Notes under the pieces: model-generated
Database searches by the model: none
What the model was told of the DNA's origin: nothing
Seen by the model: the letters and a program-made list of their open reading frames with translations, nothing else
DNA from: Flavobacteriales bacterium
GTDB lineage: Bacteria; Bacteroidota; Bacteroidia; Flavobacteriales; Flavobacteriaceae
Length of the DNA stretch: 44,388 nucleotides
NCBI GenBank assembly: GCA_027024205.1
Contig: JALVST010000011.1
Location: 9,077 to 53,464 of the forward strand
Direction: 5' to 3'
Translations under genes and position numbers: made by a program
Part shown: positions 8,163 to 15,843 of the stretch, piece after piece
Position numbering within the stretch: position 1 is the first letter of the stretch
Layout: the number at the start of each line of letters is the position of its first letter

Positions 8163-8398
8163 CTTTGTTGAGGAATTGAGGATTTTTTAGAATTGAGGAA
8201 ATGTTTTATTCATTAATAAAATAATAGGTTCAAATTTACGATTTTTTGAATAAAATAATTTGCATTTTTTTGTTCCAAAAAACATTATGAACTTTTAATT
8301 ATAATAATGTCACTCCTACGGGGTTCAAATGTATTTTTTATTGTTTTATATAAAGTTTTAATAAATTGTACTATTTATTTCCGGACAAATTACAAAAC
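8163..8398. repeat. radC upstream region with promoter motif and repeats
   Basis: No gene is seen between radC and the ARPP-1 gene terminator. On the minus strand TAAATTTG (plus-strand CAAATTTA at 8231-8238) fits the Bacteroidota -7 element for radC. Low-complexity GAGGAATTGAGGATTTT words occupy 8168-8205. A lone copy of the CCTACGGGGTTCAAATG repeat, as in the 2016-2238 cluster, lies at about 8305-8331. Confidence 0.5.
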
Positions 8399-8438
8399 AA
8401 AAAAAAGACCTGCCGGTGTTTTATATTTCGGCAGGCCC
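8399..8438 (-). terminator. Rho-independent terminator of the ARPP-1 gene
   Basis: Read on the minus strand, GGCCTGCCG and CGGCAGGTC form a 9-bp stem around a 13-nt loop, followed by a run of eight T. The one imperfect pair is A opposite C on the plus strand but becomes a G-U wobble in minus-strand RNA. The stem therefore suits transcription in that direction. It lies about 46 bp beyond the ARPP-1 stop. Confidence 0.85.
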
Positions 8439-8484
8439 TTTGTGTCGAAAGATGTTTTGCCTTAATAAAAAACAATTTTCTTTC

Positions 8485-9699
8485 TTAGCTGTTTAATGCA
8501 TCTAATATATCTATCATCAGGAAATGTAATTCACTTAAAATATGATCAATCTGATCTTTATTACTAATTGTTTCATACCGGTTCAATTGTCTTAGCCTTT
8601 CTATTAAATCCAAAATTGTTTCCATTTTATATCTTATTTCATCTCTAATTTCACCTCTAAAACGTATTTTATCATAGAACTTTTTGATATTCACGTTATT
8701 ATTTTGATTTGTTGTTTCCTTTGGAAACAAATGTGCCACCAATGGTTTTTCTTCGAAAACCAAAATATTGCCTTCCACCTCACTCTCCGTCAAACGGTAT
8801 TCCGAACCCAATCCGGGAGATTTGTGTATCGTATAATATGATACAATCACCTCTTTAAAAAATTTATCGATTATCGCTTTCATTTCACCTTCCCGTGCCG
8901 TATAATCTAAATCCGCAAGCTCAAATTTACCCGATTTCTTTTTGCGTTTACCGGTATATATCTTAAAATCGTCTATCATATAACTTTTGATAATTTTATC
9001 ATGATTTTGCTTGTAAATTTTTGTATCGTTAACAAACTCAACGCCTTCCAACTTACCATCAATAAATACAACGACACCCACTTGATTTTCCAGCACCGGG
9101 AATTTTCCTTCATAATCTCTCAAATCGACTTTTATCTCTTCAAAAAAATCATCATACGAACTTGTCGGATTAAATTTATTAAAAGATATCATATACGACT
9201 CTATCTCATCCCATACCTCAGCTTGATTGGATATAAATGCCTTATCAAATTTTAACCCGTCTTTAACGGACATATTGATTTTACGACGCAAATTATGCGA
9301 TACCAATTTATCTGTCAGATCAAAATGCGTTTTTTTATAACTCCAACGCCCTTGCTCCGTACAACTTACTGGTATCACAGTTTCAGAATTTTCCGCCAAT
9401 AAGATATGAGTATTTAAGGTGCGGTTTTGCTTGGCACCTTTTAACTCTTGTCCTTCCAAAATCAACACTTTGTGTTTACATTTATTAATAGCTAATAAAT
9501 TCGGCACACTACCGGATTTACTTACTTCTTTAAATTCAATACATTTTTTCTCAAAAGCTTCATCCAGTCCGGTCATACCTTCAAATGCACTATGCTTCGA
9601 CAGTAACGGAAATACCGCCATCGAGTTATGTACCTGCATCTCACCTGTTTGTAATCCGGTTAATAATTCACTGATGTTTTTGTTTAATTTTTCTTTCAT
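8485..9699 (-). CDS. ARPP-1 domain protein with C-terminal helical extension
   Basis: ARPP-1 was named for its association with ADP-ribosylglycohydrolase and rhodanese/phosphatase genes in NAD and ADP-ribose linked neighbourhoods; its chemistry is not established. The family signature is clear in the first 150 residues: MAVFPLLSK, SKSGSVPNLLAINK, LILEGQELKGAKQNRTLNTHIL and VIPVSCTEQGRWSYKKTHF. The remaining part to residue 404 is longer than the core family. It ends in a helical, coiled-coil-like tail (EIRDEIRYKMETILDLIERL onwards). There is no signal peptide, so it is cytoplasmic. It stands alone, without an ADP-ribosylglycohydrolase next door. It has its own terminator (8399-8438) and, upstream, a strong promoter followed by an intervening terminator (9735-9869). 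Confidence 0.8.
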   Translation of the reverse strand: MKEKLNKNISELLTGLQTGEMQVHNSMAVFPLLSKHSAFEGMTGLDEAFEKKCIEFKEVSKSGSVPNLLAINKCKHKVLILEGQELKGAKQNRTLNTHILLAENSETVIPVSCTEQGRWSYKKTHFDLTDKLVSHNLRRKINMSVKDGLKFDKAFISNQAEVWDEIESYMISFNKFNPTSSYDDFFEEIKVDLRDYEGKFPVLENQVGVVVFIDGKLEGVEFVNDTKIYKQNHDKIIKSYMIDDFKIYTGKRKKKSGKFELADLDYTAREGEMKAIIDKFFKEVIVSYYTIHKSPGLGSEYRLTESEVEGNILVFEEKPLVAHLFPKETTNQNNNVNIKKFYDKIRFRGEIRDEIRYKMETILDLIERLRQLNRYETISNKDQIDHILSELHFLMIDILDALNS

Positions 9700-9734
9700 G
9701 GCTTTAAAATTAAATTAATATTAAGATTTGACAT

Positions 9735-9783
9735 AAAAAAAGCATACCACAATACAACCGAGTGATTGTACTGTGGTATGCTT
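9735..9783 (-). terminator. Strong terminator or attenuator upstream of the ARPP-1 gene
   Basis: The plus-strand arms AAGCATACCACAATACAA (9740-9757) and TTGTACTGTGGTATGCTT (9766-9783) make an 18-bp stem with an 8-nt loop. The only imperfect pair is A-C on the plus strand but G-U in minus-strand RNA. A run of T follows on the minus strand only (complement of the A run at 9735-9740). It therefore stops leftward transcription before the ARPP-1 start at 9699. Confidence 0.85.
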
Positions 9784-9832
9784 GAAAATATTTATAAACT
9801 AAGTTTTGGCTAACGGGTTTTAGGGGTTTCTA
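9735..9832 (-). ncRNA. Candidate small RNA or leader RNA, about 98 nt
   Basis: A minus-strand promoter with both boxes (TTTG at 9866-9869, 19-bp spacer, TATTTTTG at 9839-9846) predicts a start near 9832. The transcript would run through a C/A-rich, apparently unpaired 5' part (AGTAGAAACCCC, then CCCGTTAGCC) and end at the 18-bp terminator at 9735-9783. No open reading frame of useful length was found in it. It does not resemble 6S, tmRNA or SRP RNA. It could be an independent small RNA, or the 5' leader of the ARPP-1 gene controlled by termination. Confidence 0.6.
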
Positions 9833-9838
9833 CTGACG

Positions 9839-9869
9839 CAAAAATAAAACATATTTTTTAAACTGCAAA
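9839..9869 (-). promoter_or_regulatory. Two-box Bacteroidota promoter for the leader RNA
   Basis: Plus-strand CAAA at 9866-9869 and CAAAAATA at 9839-9846 give TTTG-N19-TATTTTTG on the minus strand. This agrees with the TTTG / TAnnTTTG consensus and its usual spacing. Confidence 0.65.
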
Positions 9870-10045
9870 ACTTTTTGTAAAAAAAATCAGGAGGTGTTTC
9901 CAACCGTTTCATTTTTAGGGAGAAAAAACATTTATAAAATCACATTTCAAAAAGATACAGAAAGAAAAAGTTAGATTTTCCATATACTATAAATATTATT
10001 TATTGTACTTGCCTTACTTCATCAAAATTTTTTGTTAAATATAGC

Positions 10046-10074
10046 TTTGATTTCATCAGCAACTCGTAAATTTG
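10046..10074 (+). promoter_or_regulatory. Putative ccsBA promoter TTTG-N17-TAAATTTG
   Basis: TTTG at 10046-10049 and TAAATTTG at 10067-10074 are spaced by 17 bp. A start near 10081 would lie downstream of a possible TTG codon at 10072, so translation should begin at the ATG at 10093. An overlapping TAGCTTTG at 10042-10049 is an alternative -7 box. Confidence 0.55.
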
Positions 10075-10092
10075 CTCATCAAAACAACAACT

Positions 10093-13000
10093 ATGTCCGA
10101 AACAACAAAAAAACTATATAACCTCTTGATTTCTACCAAAACTATGACGGTTTTGTTTGTGCTTTTTGCCACAGCTATGGGCGTAGCCACGTTTATTGAA
10201 AACGATTTCGGCACCATGACCGCCCGCACTTTGATTTACAACAGCTTCTGGTTTGAATTGTTGATGATTCTTTTAGCCGTTAATTTGATTGGCAATATCA
10301 TCCGGTTTAAAATGTTTCAAAAGAAAAAATGGGCAATTTTTTTGTTTCATACCGCTTTTCTTATCATTTTGATTGGCGCCGCTATAACCCGCTATATCAG
10401 TTTTGAAGGCATGATGCCTGTTCGTGAAGGTGAAACCACCGATACGTTTTTATCCGATAAAATTTATTTGAAAATAGACGTGGATGACGGTACGGAAAAA
10501 TTTGATCCACCGTTTCAAAAAGCCTTGAATTTATCAGTTATCGAGGTACCTTTACTGACTGATAATCATTATCATACCACATTGGATTTTAAAGGAAAAC
10601 CTATCGACATCCAAATACTGAATTACATCCCTCACGCCAAAGACAGTTTGATAGAAGATGCCAACGGGCAGACCTATCTTAAATTTGTGGTATCTTCGGC
10701 ACAGGGACGACAAGATTTGTATTTTCAATCCGGCGAGAAAAAGATGGTAGGCGATATAGCTTTGGCGTTTAACAACACCTACAACGATGCCATCAATGTA
10801 TTTCAAAAAAACGATAGTTTGTTTCTATTGTCACCGGTTGCCGGTACCTATATGCGGATGCGTGACCAAAAACAATTTGAAATACCTAAAGATTCTGTTG
10901 TCCCTTTTCATTTGGCGAGTTTATACCGGTTTGACAATCTGAATTTTGTCGTTCCGGAAGCACCGGTTAAAGGTTTCTTAAAAAATATACCCGGACCCAA
11001 AAACGGCAACGCCCGCGATTTGCTACAAGTCAAAGTAACCGCCGGCAATCAAGATAAAATCGTCGGTTTATACGGCGGCCAATATCTGCCCGAAAATCCG
11101 AAAATGTTTAATCTTGGCGGTTTGAATTTCCGGATGACTTTCGGTTCCGTTTACCGGCATTTACCTTTTCAAATCAAATTACGTGACTTCCAACTGGAAA
11201 AATATCCCGGTTCGGAAATGCCTAAATCCTATGCCAGTGAAGTCACTGTGATAGACAAAGACACCACTTTTGATTACCGTATTTACATGAACCACGTGCT
11301 CGATTACAAAGGTTACCGTTTTTATCAATCCTCATACAGTATTACACCGCGATATGAAGAATCACAACTATCTGTCAATCATGATTTTTGGGGCACTTGG
11401 ATAACTTATATCGGGTATGCCCTGCTCTACTTCGGATTGTTGATGATTTTCGTTTCAAAAGGGACTCGTTTTTACAAATTGCGACAACATTTATACAAAT
11501 TGCAAAAAGCCCGTAAAACTTGTGTGATATTACTCTTTTTGGCTACCGGCAGCATTCTCAATGCGCAAGAAAACCGTATCAATATTGATTCTATTGTAAT
11601 TAAAACCGTTGCGCCGGCAGACAAAGCCGAAATGTTTGGACATCTGGTCATTCAAGATTACGGCGGCCGGATGAAGCCCGTCAATACTTACAGTTCCGAA
11701 TTACTTCGCAAACTGACCAAACACGACACTTACAAAACTTCCGGTGGTCAAACTTTTACCGCTGACCAAATCCTTACGGGAATGATCAGCTATCCCGAAG
11801 GTTGGTGGTATGTGCCTGTCATTTATATCGAACGCGGTGACGAAACACTCCGCAATATCATCGGTATTGACAAAAATCAAAAATATGCCCGCTTAGTAGA
11901 TTTCTTTGACGAACAAGGGAATTACAAATTGCAATCTTTTATAGAAAAAGCACAGAAAAAACGGATTAAAGGTAAATTTGACAAGGACGTCATCAATGTC
12001 AGCGGGCGGGTTAACCTGCTTTACAACACGTTGATGACCACTAATTTAAGACTATTTCCACTCCCAAATGACCCTAATCATAAATGGTATTCTTGGCAAG
12101 ACATCAAGCAGTTTGATTTTAACAAAGATGACAAAAATTTCGCTATGAATGCCATACCGCTTTGGGCAAAAGAAATTTTTAATGCCAAACAAACCGGTGA
12201 TTATAAACTGGCCGACCAAATCTTAAATGGTATCGACAAATATCAAAGAAGATTCGGTAAAGACGTTTATCCTTCTGAAAAACATATCAAGTGGGAGATT
12301 TTTTACAACAAATACGATGCATTCCGCTCACTGTTTTGGCAATTTATGTTGTTGTCATTGATGGTTTTCATTTTAGCCATTGTTCAGATTTTCATTTCAT
12401 CTAAAATTTGGTGTTATCTCAACAAAATATTATATGGTATCAGTCTTTTGCTCTTTTTATGGATGTTGTTCTTTATGGGTTTACGCTGGTATATCAGTGG
12501 ACATGCGCCTTGGAGCAACGCTTACGAATCGATGATTTATGTCTCTTTTGCCATTATTCTTTTCAGTTTGATACTCGGTAGAAAATCCGCATTGGTTTTA
12601 GCCGCCGGGCTTTTTGTCGGCTCCATGACGTTGATGATTGCGCATTGGAATTGGATGGACCCGCAAATAGAAAACCTGGTTCCGGTCTTAAATTCCTATT
12701 GGCTTGATATTCACGTTTCCATTATCGTTGCCAGTTACGGACCTTTTGCCATTGGTATGATACTCGGTATCATCAATTTACTTTTAATGGCTTTGACCAA
12801 CGAACATAACAAAACAAAACTGGAAACATATATCAAGGAATTGACCATTATCACCGAAATGGCATTAACCATCGGCTTGGTTATGCTTACTATCGGTAAT
12901 TTCTTAGGCGGTCAGTGGGCTAATGAAAGCTGGGGACGTTACTGGGGTTGGGACCCTAAAGAAACTTGGGCATTGATTAGTATTGTAGTATATGCTTTGG

Positions 13001-13248
13001 TCATTCATGCCCGTTTTGTCCCCGGACTACGAGGATTATTTGCCTTCAATTTAATGGCAATTATTTCTTTTGCCTCAATTGCCATGACCTATTTCGGGGT
13101 AAATTATTACTTAGCCGGCTTGCACTCTTACGCCAAAGGCGAACCGCAACAAACACCGGCTTTTGTGTATTATTTTCTATTATTTGTAGCCCTGTTGGCA
13201 AGCTTGGCTTATTATAAGTACCGGAAGTATTATCGCAGTAACAAGTAG
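10093..13248 (+). CDS. ccsBA: Fused cytochrome c biogenesis protein CcsBA (ResB-CcsA)
   Basis: System II haem exporter and cytochrome c synthetase that attaches haem to CxxCH apocytochromes outside the inner membrane. The ResB/CcsB half has N-terminal membrane segments (for example TVLFVLFATAMGVATFI and FWFELLMILLAVNLI), a large periplasmic domain, then a segment near residue 450 (WITYIGYALLYFGLLMIFV). The C-terminal CcsA half has many helices, and the tryptophan-rich haem-binding WWD motif in GQWANESWGRYWGWDPKETW. The histidines expected to serve haem are in the nearby DIHVS and LHSYAKG segments. From the ATG at 10093 the protein has 1051 residues, normal for Bacteroidota fusions. An upstream TTG at 10072 overlaps the promoter and was rejected. 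No other cytochrome genes are adjacent. Confidence 0.93.
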   Translation: MSETTKKLYNLLISTKTMTVLFVLFATAMGVATFIENDFGTMTARTLIYNSFWFELLMILLAVNLIGNIIRFKMFQKKKWAIFLFHTAFLIILIGAAITRYISFEGMMPVREGETTDTFLSDKIYLKIDVDDGTEKFDPPFQKALNLSVIEVPLLTDNHYHTTLDFKGKPIDIQILNYIPHAKDSLIEDANGQTYLKFVVSSAQGRQDLYFQSGEKKMVGDIALAFNNTYNDAINVFQKNDSLFLLSPVAGTYMRMRDQKQFEIPKDSVVPFHLASLYRFDNLNFVVPEAPVKGFLKNIPGPKNGNARDLLQVKVTAGNQDKIVGLYGGQYLPENPKMFNLGGLNFRMTFGSVYRHLPFQIKLRDFQLEKYPGSEMPKSYASEVTVIDKDTTFDYRIYMNHVLDYKGYRFYQSSYSITPRYEESQLSVNHDFWGTWITYIGYALLYFGLLMIFVSKGTRFYKLRQHLYKLQKARKTCVILLFLATGSILNAQENRINIDSIVIKTVAPADKAEMFGHLVIQDYGGRMKPVNTYSSELLRKLTKHDTYKTSGGQTFTADQILTGMISYPEGWWYVPVIYIERGDETLRNIIGIDKNQKYARLVDFFDEQGNYKLQSFIEKAQKKRIKGKFDKDVINVSGRVNLLYNTLMTTNLRLFPLPNDPNHKWYSWQDIKQFDFNKDDKNFAMNAIPLWAKEIFNAKQTGDYKLADQILNGIDKYQRRFGKDVYPSEKHIKWEIFYNKYDAFRSLFWQFMLLSLMVFILAIVQIFISSKIWCYLNKILYGISLLLFLWMLFFMGLRWYISGHAPWSNAYESMIYVSFAIILFSLILGRKSALVLAAGLFVGSMTLMIAHWNWMDPQIENLVPVLNSYWLDIHVSIIVASYGPFAIGMILGIINLLLMALTNEHNKTKLETYIKELTIITEMALTIGLVMLTIGNFLGGQWANESWGRYWGWDPKETWALISIVVYALVIHARFVPGLRGLFAFNLMAIISFASIAMTYFGVNYYLAGLHSYAKGEPQQTPAFVYYFLLFVALLASLAYYKYRKYYRSNK

Positions 13249-13502
13249 CAAGTATCAAGTAACAAGTTTTTTTGAGGAATGAGGAATTGATGAGACTGGA
13301 CACTCGGCGACCTTTTCTCATTTCATCAAATTAGAAGGTAGAAAGGTTAAGTTATCATCAAAAAAACAAAATGCTCTATGAAAAGAAAATCCGCTCTTGG
13401 CACTTTTCACTAGGCACTTGGCACTCAAATAACCGATTAAACGATTAACCAAATAACCAAAAATCACTAAATTTGTCCACAAATCACAAAAACCAAAAAA
13501 AA
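13249..13502. repeat. Low-complexity repeats and argF promoter region
   Basis: After ccsBA come GTAACAAGTAGCAAGTATCA words (about 13240-13267), then GAGGAATGAGGAATTGATGAG (about 13273-13294), then GGCACTTTTCACTAGGCACTTGGCACT (about 13396-13425). They match the compositional repeats found between other genes. TAAATTTG at 13468-13475 fits a -7 promoter element for the carbamoyltransferase, giving a leader of about 20 nt to the ATG at 13503. No gene was found. Confidence 0.55.
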
Positions 13503-14504
13503 ATGGCCTTTAACTTACGCAATAGAAATTTTTTAAAATTATTAGATTTCACACCCAAAGAAATCAAATTTTTACTGGACCTGTCCGCCGACCTCAAAAA
13601 AGCCAAATATTCCGGTACGGAACAGCAACTGCTCAAAGGCAAAAACATTGCTTTAATCTTTGAGAAAGCATCAACCCGTACGCGGTGCGCTTTTGAAGTA
13701 GCTGCTCACGACCAAGGTGCCAATGTAACTTATTTGGGACCCACGGGCTCACATATCGGTAAAAAAGAAACTATGAAAGATACCGCCCGCGTACTGGGAC
13801 GTATGTATGATGGTATTGAATATCGTGGTTTCGATCAAGAAATCGTAGAAGAACTCGGCAAGTACGCCGGCGTACCGGTTTGGAATGGATTGACCAATGA
13901 ATATCACCCGACCCAAATCCTTGCCGACTTTCTAACCATGCAGGAACATTCCGACAAACCTTTACATCAAATAGCTTTTGCTTATATGGGCGATGCCCGT
14001 AACAACCTCGGTAACTCTTTGATGATAGGCGGTGCCAAAATGGGTATGGACGTGCGACTGGTAGCTCCGGAAGATTTACAACCCGAAAAAGAACTGGTTG
14101 AAAAAGCTATGGAAATAGCCCAACAAACAGGCGCTAAAATTACCATTACTTCCAATGTCAGTGGAGGTGTTAATGGGGTTGACTTTGTCTATACGGATGT
14201 ATGGGTATCTATGGGCGAACCCGAAGAAGTGTGGAAGGACCGTATAGGGGAACTCCTGCCCTATCAAGTTAATGCCGACTTGATGGCTAAAACCGGCAAT
14301 CCCAATGTCAAATTTATGCACTGCCTACCCGCCTTTCACAACCGTGATACACAAGTAGGTGAAGAGATTTACCAAAAGTTCGGTATCAGTGCCATGGAAG
14401 TAACCGAAGAAGTGTTTGAAAGCGAACATTCCATCGTTTTTGACGAAGCTGAAAACCGTTTGCATACGATTAAAGCTGTAATGGTTGCAACCCTAGGAAA
14501 ATAA
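13503..14504 (+). CDS. argF: Ornithine carbamoyltransferase
   Basis: Transfers the carbamoyl group of carbamoyl phosphate to ornithine to make citrulline in arginine synthesis; cytoplasmic trimer in this family. The carbamoyl-phosphate loop STRTR is at residues 57-61, HPTQ at 135-138, the ornithine-side [12 protein letters not shown] near 233-244 and HCLPAFHN around Cys274. These fit true OTCase, not the acetyl- or succinylornithine variants known from other Bacteroidota. The protein has 333 residues from the ATG at 13503; an upstream TTG at 13473 lies inside the -7 element TAAATTTG and was rejected. No other arg or arc genes are nearby, so the anabolic role is inferred from the family. Confidence 0.93.
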   Translation: MAFNLRNRNFLKLLDFTPKEIKFLLDLSADLKKAKYSGTEQQLLKGKNIALIFEKASTRTRCAFEVAAHDQGANVTYLGPTGSHIGKKETMKDTARVLGRMYDGIEYRGFDQEIVEELGKYAGVPVWNGLTNEYHPTQILADFLTMQEHSDKPLHQIAFAYMGDARNNLGNSLMIGGAKMGMDVRLVAPEDLQPEKELVEKAMEIAQQTGAKITITSNVSGGVNGVDFVYTDVWVSMGEPEEVWKDRIGELLPYQVNADLMAKTGNPNVKFMHCLPAFHNRDTQVGEEIYQKFGISAMEVTEEVFESEHSIVFDEAENRLHTIKAVMVATLGK

Positions 14505-14561
14505 TCACAAAACTCATTCTGCTTCATTCTTCTGAATTGTTTAACCTAAAAATATTAAATT

Positions 14562-14741
14562 ATGGACACCAAAGAACAAATTCTTAAAAGTTTTGAGCAA
14601 GCCGGCAAACCCATGCGTCCCGGCGATATTGCCAAAATGATTAATGTCGAAAGCAAGGTAGTGAGTAAATACATTAAAGAGCTTAAAAAAGAAGGCAAAA
14701 TTTACTCCCCGAAACGTTGCTACTACGATATTCAAAAATAA
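14562..14741 (+). CDS. 59-residue winged-helix DNA-binding protein
   Basis: A short gene of 59 codons plus stop. The sequence begins MDTKEQILKSFEQAGKPMRP and shows a winged-helix pattern: helix 1 (KEQILKSFEQAG), then PGDIAKMINVESKVVSKYIKEL as the helix-turn-helix, then a wing (EGKIYSPKRCYYDI). The whole chain is one domain, so it would bind DNA, perhaps as a dimer, with no sensor domain. It follows argF by 57 bp on the same strand and is closed by the terminator at 14746-14773. Its target is unknown. The opposite-strand frame covering the same bases has no support. Confidence 0.8.
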   Translation: MDTKEQILKSFEQAGKPMRPGDIAKMINVESKVVSKYIKELKKEGKIYSPKRCYYDIQK

Positions 14742-14745
14742 CAAG

Positions 14746-14773
14746 AAACTGCCGGCTTGCGCCGGCTGTTTTA
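14746..14773. terminator. Bidirectional terminator between the wHTH gene and the barrel gene
   Basis: GCCGGC-TTGC-GCCGGC (14751-14766) is flanked by AAAC on the left and GTTTT on the right. It can therefore stop transcription on both strands. The two genes converge on it with a gap of only 32 bp. Confidence 0.8.
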
Positions 14774-15304
14774 TTAAAACTTATACCCAAACTTTATCCC
14801 TAAACTACCGTAACCGGCATTTAAGCGATTCGTACGTAAATTAACTTGCCAATCGGCATAAAGATCCAATGTCCATTTCTTTTTGATAAGCCACTGATAT
14901 CCCAAATTAATGCCGCCTGTCGGATATAAGGCATTATAATCATGATTACTGTCTGAACCGGCAGCATATCGCCAATGTAAACGAACGGCCGGAGCTACAT
15001 AAAAACCTTTCATCATGTTAGCATGCTTGTTAAAATAAAAACGATAAGACACTCCTAATTGCGCATACAAATCATCGTAAACCAAATCATCCCCATAGTT
15101 TGAAAATAAAAAATCCAATTGCAAACCCGCTTTTTTACTCATTAAATGTTCCCAGGACACATTTAAATGGTAACGGGTGGTCAATAATAATTCCGTCACA
15201 TCTGTTTTGATAATATTTTTATCAATCCGAACCGGCTTATCCGTTTGCTGAGCAAAACCTATGACACCACAAAACAAGACTAAAATCAATAATAATTTTT
15301 TCAT
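14774..15304 (-). CDS. Small outer-membrane beta-barrel protein (DUF3575-like)
   Basis: A 176-residue exported protein with a cleavable signal peptide (LLLILVLFCGVIGFAQQ). The mature part has alternating strands rich in aromatic residues (RYHLNVSWEHL, AGLQLDFLFSNYG, AQLGVSYRFYF, GGINLGYQWL) and a C-terminal Phe in GIKFGYKF, as in outer-membrane barrels. The NIIKTDVTELLL start of the mature part resembles the DUF3575 group. Function is unknown. A minus-strand TACCTTTG at 15333-15340, with TTG 21 bp further upstream, supports the start. Confidence 0.75.
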   Translation of the reverse strand: MKKLLLILVLFCGVIGFAQQTDKPVRIDKNIIKTDVTELLLTTRYHLNVSWEHLMSKKAGLQLDFLFSNYGDDLVYDDLYAQLGVSYRFYFNKHANMMKGFYVAPAVRLHWRYAAGSDSNHDYNALYPTGGINLGYQWLIKKKWTLDLYADWQVNLRTNRLNAGYGSLGIKFGYKF

Positions 15305-15332
15305 TGGGTTAGATTTTATAATTATACCTTTT

Positions 15333-15364
15333 CAAAGGTAACAAATAAATTAATGATTAAACAA
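15333..15364 (-). promoter_or_regulatory. Putative promoter of the outer-membrane barrel gene
   Basis: On the minus strand the order is TTG (complement of 15362-15364), a 21-bp spacer and TACCTTTG (complement of 15333-15340). A start near 15327 leaves a leader of about 23 nt before the ATG at 15304. Confidence 0.5.
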
Positions 15365-15843
15365 CTTTTAACACCAATTTAACCGTATTACTATAAAAAA
15401 TGTTAATAAAATACATAATAATGTTAAAATTAACAGTATTTTATGTGTTTTAAGACGAAATATAATTCGTCACTTCCACACTTTTCATTTACCACTTGTG
15501 GCTCTCAACTTTCAACTGAGGTTACTGGGCTTGTCTAAGTATAACTATATACTAATGCTTAGTCATTCATACTCAAAATCAAACGCTATATAAACTCATT
15601 CCTACCATTCGTAAAATAATGATTGACATCGGGACAAAAATTGAATAAATTTATAAACCAAACTCATTTTATTATTATGCCACTCAGCGACTTGCATCCC
15701 AGATATAAATACAAAAATCACGATAAAAAAGTGATATTTTAAAGACGTTGCTCCGGATGTCAAATAAATCCCGGTTCCGACTCCGGCATTCATAGGTTAA
15801 AGAACATCCGGTTAAACAAGTTAAACAATAAAAAAAAATATTT
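15365..15843. other. Noncoding region upstream of the surface-protein cluster
   Basis: No convincing gene was found. Small palindromes are present: TGTTAA-AA-TTAACA (15422-15435) and GACGAA-ATATAA-TTCGTC (15454-15471). A degenerate copy of the TTCAACTGAGGTTACTGGGCTTG repeat follows near 15508-15535. A 63-codon minus-strand frame at 15602-15793 has a hydrophobic stretch but no promoter or family match and is not called. No clear TAnnTTTG promoter was found for the gene at 15844. Confidence 0.4.

Noticed and set aside
15602-15793. 63-codon minus-strand frame with a hydrophobic stretch
   Set aside because: No promoter, no recognised family and unusual residue use; a second frame overlaps it on the same strand.
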